A DNA stretch of 64,000 bases from Acetobacteraceae bacterium. GTDB taxonomy: Bacteria; Pseudomonadota; Alphaproteobacteria; Acetobacterales; Acetobacteraceae. Both the position numbers and the translations under genes were made by a program. The notes under the pieces were generated by a model. That model saw only the letters and a program-made list of their open reading frames with translations. It had not been told where the DNA came from and made no database searches. The DNA is taken from NCBI GenBank assembly GCA_039613835.1, contig CP154827.1, forward strand, positions 1,272,501 through 1,336,500, given 5' to 3'. Shown here in pieces: positions 58,784 through 64,000 of this stretch (position 1 is the first letter of the stretch; the number at the start of each line of letters is the position of its first letter).

Positions 58784-59974
58784 TCAGGCAGTTGCCGCTG
58801 ATTTTTCTTCAGCCGGTGCCGTCTCAGCACGATGGAAGCGGATGCGCGGTGCACGTGCGGGCTCCTGCGCCTCAATATTCTGGACCTGCGCGTGGACCTG
58901 CTCCTCATACCGATATTCGGCCGGGCGCTGGTTTTTGAGGGAAATCTCCGGCGCCATGGGCTTCTCAATTTCAGGTCCTAAAAGCGCGACCTTCATGATG
59001 TGCCAGGGGCGCCGAACCGCATCCATGACAGCGGTCGACTCGTAACCGGAATGCACCATGCAATCCGCACATTTTTCATAAGCGCCCGTGCCGTATCTTT
59101 CCCAGGCTGTGTCATCCATCAGTTCCTGGTAGGTTTTGGCATAGCCTTCACCCAGTAGATAGCAGGGACGCTGCCATCCAAACACTGTCCGCAGGGGCTT
59201 GCCCCAGGGCGTGCAATGATACGTCTCATTACCGGCCAGGAAGTTGAGGAAGAGAGGCGATTGCGTGAAACGCCATTTCTTACCCTTATCAAGACGGAAG
59301 ATATCCCGGAAAAGCTGTTTGGTTTTCTGCCGATTCAGAAAATGCTCCTGATCGGGCGCACGCTCATAGGCGTAACCAGGGGTCGTCATGATGCCATCCA
59401 CACCCATGGCCATAACTTCATCAAAGAAGCTGGCCACACGCTTCGGGTCCGCGCCATCAAACAGCGTGCAATTGATCGATACGCGGAAGCCACGTGCCTT
59501 CGCGTTGCGAATAGCGGCCACAGCGCGCTCATAGACGCCATCCTGACAGACGGAGGCATCATGCATGTTGGCGTCGCCATCAAGATGCACATCGAAGGAA
59601 AAGAAAGGTGACGGCGTATAATCGTCGAGCTTTTTCTCAAGCAGAAGCGCATTGGTGCACAGATAAACGTATTTTTTGCGGCCGATCAGTCCTTTGACGA
59701 TCTGCGGCATTTCCTTGTGCAGAAGGGGTTCACCGCCCGCAATCGCGATGACAGGTGCATCGGCCTCCGCATCGGCATCAAGACATTCCTGCACGCTCAT
59801 GCGCTGATTCAGGATCTGTGCCGGGTAATCGATCTTGCCGCACCCTGAACAGGCCAGATTGCACCGAAATAGCGGTTCCAGCATCAGAACGAGCGGGTAG
59901 CGCTTACGCCCCAGCAAATGCTGCTTCACAATATAATGCCCGACTCGGATAGCTTGCATTATCGGAACGGCCAT
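58784..59974 (-). CDS. hpnH: Hopanoid biosynthesis radical SAM protein HpnH
   Basis: Adds adenosine to diploptene to give adenosylhopane, the first step of extended C35 hopanoids. The cluster motif is EPLFRCNLACSGCGKIDYPA, with Cys38, Cys42 and Cys45 counted from MAVPIMQAIRVGHYIVKQHL. APVIAIAGGEPLLHKEM follows. FGWQRPCYLLGEGYAKTYQE and YEKCADCMVHSGYESTAV are typical of HpnH. ATG at 59974 is chosen because the family starts there; an open extension upstream to 60079 has no homology. The 396 residues are complete. It is divergent from the hpnM-type gene. Confidence 0.93.
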   Translation of the reverse strand: MAVPIMQAIRVGHYIVKQHLLGRKRYPLVLMLEPLFRCNLACSGCGKIDYPAQILNQRMSVQECLDADAEADAPVIAIAGGEPLLHKEMPQIVKGLIGRKKYVYLCTNALLLEKKLDDYTPSPFFSFDVHLDGDANMHDASVCQDGVYERAVAAIRNAKARGFRVSINCTLFDGADPKRVASFFDEVMAMGVDGIMTTPGYAYERAPDQEHFLNRQKTKQLFRDIFRLDKGKKWRFTQSPLFLNFLAGNETYHCTPWGKPLRTVFGWQRPCYLLGEGYAKTYQELMDDTAWERYGTGAYEKCADCMVHSGYESTAVMDAVRRPWHIMKVALLGPEIEKPMAPEISLKNQRPAEYRYEEQVHAQVQNIEAQEPARAPRIRFHRAETAPAEEKSAATA

Positions 59975-60462
59975 GAAACTTTCTACTCCTGCATTGCGAC
60001 TCTGCATCTCCGCTGTCAGGTTTCGCCGCGTCACCCCGGTGCTCTTAAATAATGTCTCGCCTGCAACATGTGCCGTCACTTTTGATGCCGCGTCTTGTCC
60101 CGCCGGGATGGCGGGCCGTTGCTGCTGGCATTTAACCCTGTACTATATAACGTGGTCCACCCGTCCCTCAACGTCCCCTTTTTCGGTCGGTTGCGATTGT
60201 GGTTTTAGGGTGACAGTTGCATGTCGCGATCTTGATGGCGATAGTCTCGGCATGATGACCGGGATTGTAAAGCAGTTTCTGCTTTCTCATGTTACGCCTG
60301 AGTTTGATAATGATTGATTGCAGTTTCGACCCCGACGCGTTACGCATGCGCGATCAGGGACATGGCCCGCCATACCGGCAGGGACGTCCTGTAACAATTT
60401 TTGGCCAGTCCCCGCCACAGGTGAGAATTTGGGCCGATGGCGTGCTAAGTAGAGGACACGAC
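59975..60462. other. Divergent intergenic region between hpnH and the mlaC-like gene
   Basis: About 490 bases that must hold both promoters. No conserved element, gene or repeat is recognised. Open frames exist at both edges but lack homology. Confidence 0.5.
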
Positions 60463-61209
60463 ATGCTGGAATATGCGCTTTTCCCATCTTCCCTTGTCCG
60501 GCAGAGGACGGTGCGAAATCTGAGCACGGCAAACGGTAAAGACGTTCGTTCCGGCGTGTCGGCGTACGTGCGGGTCCGTCATTTCCTCCTGAGCGCCGCC
60601 GCCATCATGGCGGTATCAACGAGCCTGAACGTCGCAAAGGCGCAAACGCCGACCCGTTCGGAAGTTACCGCGCCCAACGCAGTCGCCCAACCTGTTGAAG
60701 CCCTTTATGCAGGCCTGCGCAAGCTGGAGGCAAATGCTGAATTAAGCGCCGCGCAGCGTGTCAAAATCATGACCCCCGTCATTGATGCGGCTTTTGATCT
60801 CCCCACAATCCTGCGGAATTCTGTCGGGATGCGCTTCGCCAATCTCAGCGCGCAGGATCAGCATAGTCTTCTCGACTCGTTCCGACGCTTCACTGTCGCG
60901 CGCTATGTGTCGAGCTTCGGTAAGGGTAAGAAAATAAATTTCTCCATTAAGCCGCAAAGTGCTGCGACGTCTTACGAAGATGGCAAAATCATCCGTTCAA
61001 CGATTGCCGGTCCTGATAACAGGACGGAAATTGATTACGTCGTGCAGAATCTTCCCCATGGATATCGCATCACGGATGTGCTTCTCAACGGGCATATCAG
61101 TCAGGTCGCGGCGCAGAGAGCAGATTTTTCAGCGGGTCTTGCAAGCGGCGGCACAGAAGGGTTGAAAACTCTTCTTGACCGTAAGACTGAGACTTTTCTC
61201 GGAAACTGA
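60463..61209 (+). CDS. hpnM: MlaC/HpnM-type lipid-transport protein
   Basis: Periplasmic lipid-binding protein of the MlaC (toluene tolerance Ttg2D) family; the hopanoid-associated member is HpnM, proposed to carry hopanoids or phospholipids to the outer membrane. The start ATG 60463 follows AGAGGA. A signal peptide lies at about residues 38-60 (FLLSAAAIMAVSTSLNVAKA). The mature protein has PVEALYAGLRKLEANAELSA, DAAFDLPTILRNSVGMRFAN and RTEIDYVVQNLPHGYRITDV, ordered as in MlaC. At 248 residues it is complete. It leads the hpnI-hpnJ series. Confidence 0.82.
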   Translation: MLEYALFPSSLVRQRTVRNLSTANGKDVRSGVSAYVRVRHFLLSAAAIMAVSTSLNVAKAQTPTRSEVTAPNAVAQPVEALYAGLRKLEANAELSAAQRVKIMTPVIDAAFDLPTILRNSVGMRFANLSAQDQHSLLDSFRRFTVARYVSSFGKGKKINFSIKPQSAATSYEDGKIIRSTIAGPDNRTEIDYVVQNLPHGYRITDVLLNGHISQVAAQRADFSAGLASGGTEGLKTLLDRKTETFLGN

Positions 61210-61289
61210 GCTGTCATTTCACGATTCTTTCCAATGATGTTCCCTTCCGACAAAAACACCGGGCTGCGTGAGCACAGGGCTCAACGTAA

Positions 61290-62462
61290 ATGGTCATGAT
61301 ATTGCAAAGCCTCGCCTGGGCGTGCGCGGCCATATCGGGCGTGGGCACGCTTCAGGCCACGATGGGCGCCGTATTGACGCGCCGCTTTATAGTCGGGAGC
61401 CGCAATCTGGCCGGGGCCGAGATCCCGATGGCGGACTTGCCCGGGGTGACGATTCTCAAGCCGTTATATGGTGATGAACCCATGTTGGAAACGGCCCTGG
61501 CGTCATTCTGCATGCAGGATTACCCGCGTTACCAGATTGTGTTTGGTGTGCACGGGCATGATGACAGCGCCATTTCCATCGTACGGAGGCTTCAGGTGCG
61601 GTTTCCGGCCATTGAGATCGATCTTGTGATCAATCCCGCCGCCCATGGAGTCAATCACAAAGTCAGCAACCTGATCAACATGTATCCGGCCGCGCGACAC
61701 GATGTGATCGTTATGGCCGATTCGGACATTCATACGGGCCGTGATTATCTGCGCGCCCTTGTGCAGCTTCTTCAGGTCAAAGGCACCGGACTCGTCACCA
61801 CGCTTTATGCCGGTCTGCCCGCTTCACAGACATATGTACGCCGTTTCGGCGCGGCGCAGATCAACCAGTTCTTCATGCCCGGCGTCCTGCTGTCGCGTCA
61901 ATTGGGGCGCGAGGATTGCCTCGGCGCGACAATGGCCCTGCATCGTGACACGCTGGCGCAGGTCGGCGGACTTGAGGCACTTGTCCGGCATGTCGCCGAT
62001 GACGCCGTGTTAGGTCATAAGGTGCAGGATGTGGGCCTGCATGTTGCCCTTGCCCCCTGCCTGACGGAAACGACCGTCGCGGAGGCAGATTGGGCCGCGC
62101 TTTTCCATCATGAACTGCGCTGGGGCCGGACCATTAAAAACCTTGAACCGTTGGGTTATGCTCTCTCTTCAACGCAGTTGTCCCTTTTCTGGGCGATGCT
62201 GTGCGTCGTTACGAGCGGCCTGGCAGGGGACGCGATCTTATTCCTCCTTGCAAGCTGGCTGATCCGGGCGCTGGCCGCCCACGCCATTAACCGTGCCCTG
62301 GGCCGACCTGACTGGCGCCTGAGCGCCACCTTACCATTACGGGACTGGTTTTCAGCGCTGATCATGCTATGTAGCCTCCGCTGCAGACGTGTGGCCTGGC
62401 GCGGGAAGCACCTGCACATACGCCGTCATGTTCGTGCAACATCAGCGCGGCCAAAAGGCTGA
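61290..62462 (+). CDS. hpnI: Hopanoid glycosyltransferase HpnI
   Basis: GT2/GT21-type membrane glycosyltransferase that attaches N-acetylglucosamine to bacteriohopanetetrol. The 390-residue protein has an N-terminal membrane helix (LQSLAWACAAISGVGTLQAT), then PGVTILKPLYGDEPMLETAL, the DXD-like region VIVMADSDIHTGRDYLRAL, EDCLGATMALHRDTL, HVADDAVLG and the acceptor motif HHELRWGRTIKNLEPLGYA, all characteristic of ceramide-glucosyltransferase-like HpnI. C-terminal helices follow. The first ATG may be 61290 or 61296. The gene is complete, and the next gene is hpnJ. Confidence 0.92.
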   Translation: MVMILQSLAWACAAISGVGTLQATMGAVLTRRFIVGSRNLAGAEIPMADLPGVTILKPLYGDEPMLETALASFCMQDYPRYQIVFGVHGHDDSAISIVRRLQVRFPAIEIDLVINPAAHGVNHKVSNLINMYPAARHDVIVMADSDIHTGRDYLRALVQLLQVKGTGLVTTLYAGLPASQTYVRRFGAAQINQFFMPGVLLSRQLGREDCLGATMALHRDTLAQVGGLEALVRHVADDAVLGHKVQDVGLHVALAPCLTETTVAEADWAALFHHELRWGRTIKNLEPLGYALSSTQLSLFWAMLCVVTSGLAGDAILFLLASWLIRALAAHAINRALGRPDWRLSATLPLRDWFSALIMLCSLRCRRVAWRGKHLHIRRHVRATSARPKG

Positions 62463-62586
62463 TCGCGGGTAAAGAGACTTGTCTCGGACGCCCTGCATGC
62501 TTAGATGAACGGTTCTAGACGGTTTTCTGGCGGGTCCGCTTAAAACTTCCACCGCAACTTTGTGACTTTGAGAGGTCGGCTGTCCC

Positions 62587-64000
62587 ATGATGCGCACGCT
62601 TTTTCTTCAACCACCATCATTTGACGGGTTTGACGGAGGTGCTGGCTCCCGCTACCAGGCGAAAAGGGAGATCCGTTCCTTCTGGTTCCCGACATGGCTG
62701 GCGCAACCCACGGCGATGGTTGAAAATTCGCGCCTCATTGATGCGCCGCCCGCGCGCATGGGTATCGAGCCCATTCTTGAAGATGTGAAAAATCGCGACC
62801 TTGTTGTGATGCACACCTTGACGCCGTCTTTTACATCCGACGTACGGGTTGCGCAGATGCTCAAGGACGTCAATCCTAATCTTAAATCGGCATGGTCGGG
62901 GCGAAAGTCGCTGTCCAGCCGGATGAGAGCATGGCCAAAGGCACGCCGATCGATTTCGTGGCGCGCAACGAATTTGATTTTACGATCAAGGAAATCGCGG
63001 AAGGGCGTGATTTCAAGGATGTGGATGGCATCACCTGACGCGATAAAAACGGTGTCATCACCGCAAATCGTGATCGCGCCATGATTGAGGACATGGACAG
63101 CCTGCCCTTCGTGACGGAGGTCTATAAGCGTGACCTTCGTATAGAAGATTACTTCATCGGTTACCTCATGCGCCCCTATATCTCGATTTATACGGGGCGC
63201 GGCTGCAAATCACGCTGCACATTCTGCCTCTGGCCGCAAACGGTGGGCGGGCATCGTTACCGCACGCGCAGCCCGGAGCATGTGGCGGCGGAGATCCGCC
63301 TGGCCAAACAATATTTCCCGCAGGTTCGGGAATTCATGTTCGATGATGACACGTTTACGGATAACCTGCTGCGGGCGGAAGCCATCGCGCGGGAGATGGG
63401 CAAACTCGGCGTCACATGGTCCTGCAATGCCAAGACCAATGCCCCTTATGAGACGCTAAAAGTCATGAAGGAGAACGGTCTGCGCCTTCTCCTCGTCGGG
63501 TATGAAAGCGGCAATCAGCAGATCCTGCACAATATCAAGAAGGGTATGCGCGTCGAAACCGCCCGTGAGTTTACGAAAAACTGCCATAAACTGGGCATCA
63601 AAGTGCATGGCACGTTTATTGTCGGCCTGCCTGGAGAAACAAAAAAGACCATCCGCGAGACGATCAACTTCGCCAAGGATATTAATCCGCACACGTTGCA
63701 AGTGTCCCTCATCGCACCTTATCCGGGCACGTTCCTGCATAAGCAGGCGACGGAAATTGGCTGGTTCAATGAGTCCGAGGCTGAGCTCATTGATGAAAAC
63801 GGTGTTCAGATCGCGGCGCTGGAATATCCGCATCTTTTCCACACAGAGATCTTCAACTCTGTTGAGGAATTTTATCGGAAATTCTATTTCCGCGCGCCGA
63901 AAATCGCCTCAATCGTCAATGAAATGGTGCGCAGCCCGCAAATGATGAAGCGTCGCCTGCGGGAAGGTCTGGAATTCTTCCAGTTTCTGCGGGACCGTAA
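62587..64000 (+). pseudogene. hpnJ: Hopanoid radical SAM protein HpnJ, frameshift and stop, runs off the window
   Basis: HpnJ converts the ribose-derived hopanoid head group to the cyclitol ether; the family has an N-terminal B12-binding-type domain and a radical SAM domain. Start 62587 reads MMRTLFLQPPSFDGFDGGAG. A base is missing in a run of A near 62883-62887 (NLK-IGMVGAKVAVQPDES). TGA at 63037-63039 follows FKDVDGIT, where a Trp or Tyr is expected, and the same frame resumes RDKNGVITANRDRAMIEDMD. The radical SAM motif YTGRGCKSRCTFCLWPQ is intact, as are MFDDDTFTDNL and KVHGTFIVGLPGETKKTIRE. The frame is still open at 64000. Homology is strong throughout, so the decay is slight and recent. 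Confidence 0.88.

Noticed and set aside
60289..60462. N-terminal extension of the hpnM-type gene
   Set aside because: The extra 58 codons have no homology, and the downstream ATG 60463 has a good ribosome binding site shortly before a normal signal peptide.

Overview
This window looks like the chromosome of an alphaproteobacterium, most probably an acetic acid bacterium (Acetobacteraceae). The grounds are the hopanoid genes at the right end (hpnH, an hpnM-type mlaC, hpnI, hpnJ), two ABC-2 polysaccharide exporter pairs, a bioF-H-C-D operon, a CobN-type (aerobic) cobalamin pathway, and moderately high GC with AT-rich islands upstream of accessory genes. The family assignment is inference; no rRNA or other strong marker is present. 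One tRNA (Asp, GTC) is seen.

Layout. 1-7.1 kb: a cobalamin locus. On the minus strand run a cobalamin riboswitch, a DUF1636 gene, cobW, cobN, cobB and an alpha-ribazole phosphatase; cbiD is divergent. 7.1-11.7 kb: glutaminase, NRAMP transporter and TonB-dependent receptor, all damaged. 11.8-20.8 kb: a mostly intact block with a Nitr_red_assoc protein, class I aldolase, two ABC exporter pairs, a lipoprotein lytic transglycosylase, a DUF1643 protein, tRNA-Asp and an O-antigen ligase/polymerase. 20.8-22.9 kb: a COG0523 GTPase and WD40 pair, both frameshifted. 22.8-28.4 kb: a second cobalamin block (cobS, cobU, cobO, cobQ, bluB, cobD, cobC), in which only bluB is whole. 28.5-30.4 kb: intact preQ0 genes queE-queC-queD. 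32-36.8 kb: intact biotin genes bioA and bioF-H-C-D. 36.8-45.5 kb: glycosyltransferase, Nudix, cysteine synthase and an SDR intact, with broken DUF2272, two-component and DedA genes. 45.6-50.8 kb: intact ispE, a TPR protein, a UDG-like protein and a soluble lytic transglycosylase. 51-57 kb: three tandem paralogues of a GH39-like glycosidase, of which only the middle one is intact. 57.3-64 kb: a CorC/CNNM protein and the hopanoid genes, with hpnJ broken.

The main theme is patchy gene decay. About half the genes are clean, in long uninterrupted blocks. The others carry in-frame stops, single-base indels (often in homopolymers) and large internal deletions that join conserved family motifs. The damage falls on nearly the whole cobalamin pathway, on metal uptake and sensing, and on hpnJ, whose family carries a B12-binding-type domain. 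Biotin and queuosine synthesis, wall turnover, ispE and polysaccharide export are untouched. Some single-base indels could be sequencing errors; the stops and large deletions are harder to explain that way. The most distinctive accessory feature is the triplicated GH39-like cluster, which lacks obvious signal peptides.
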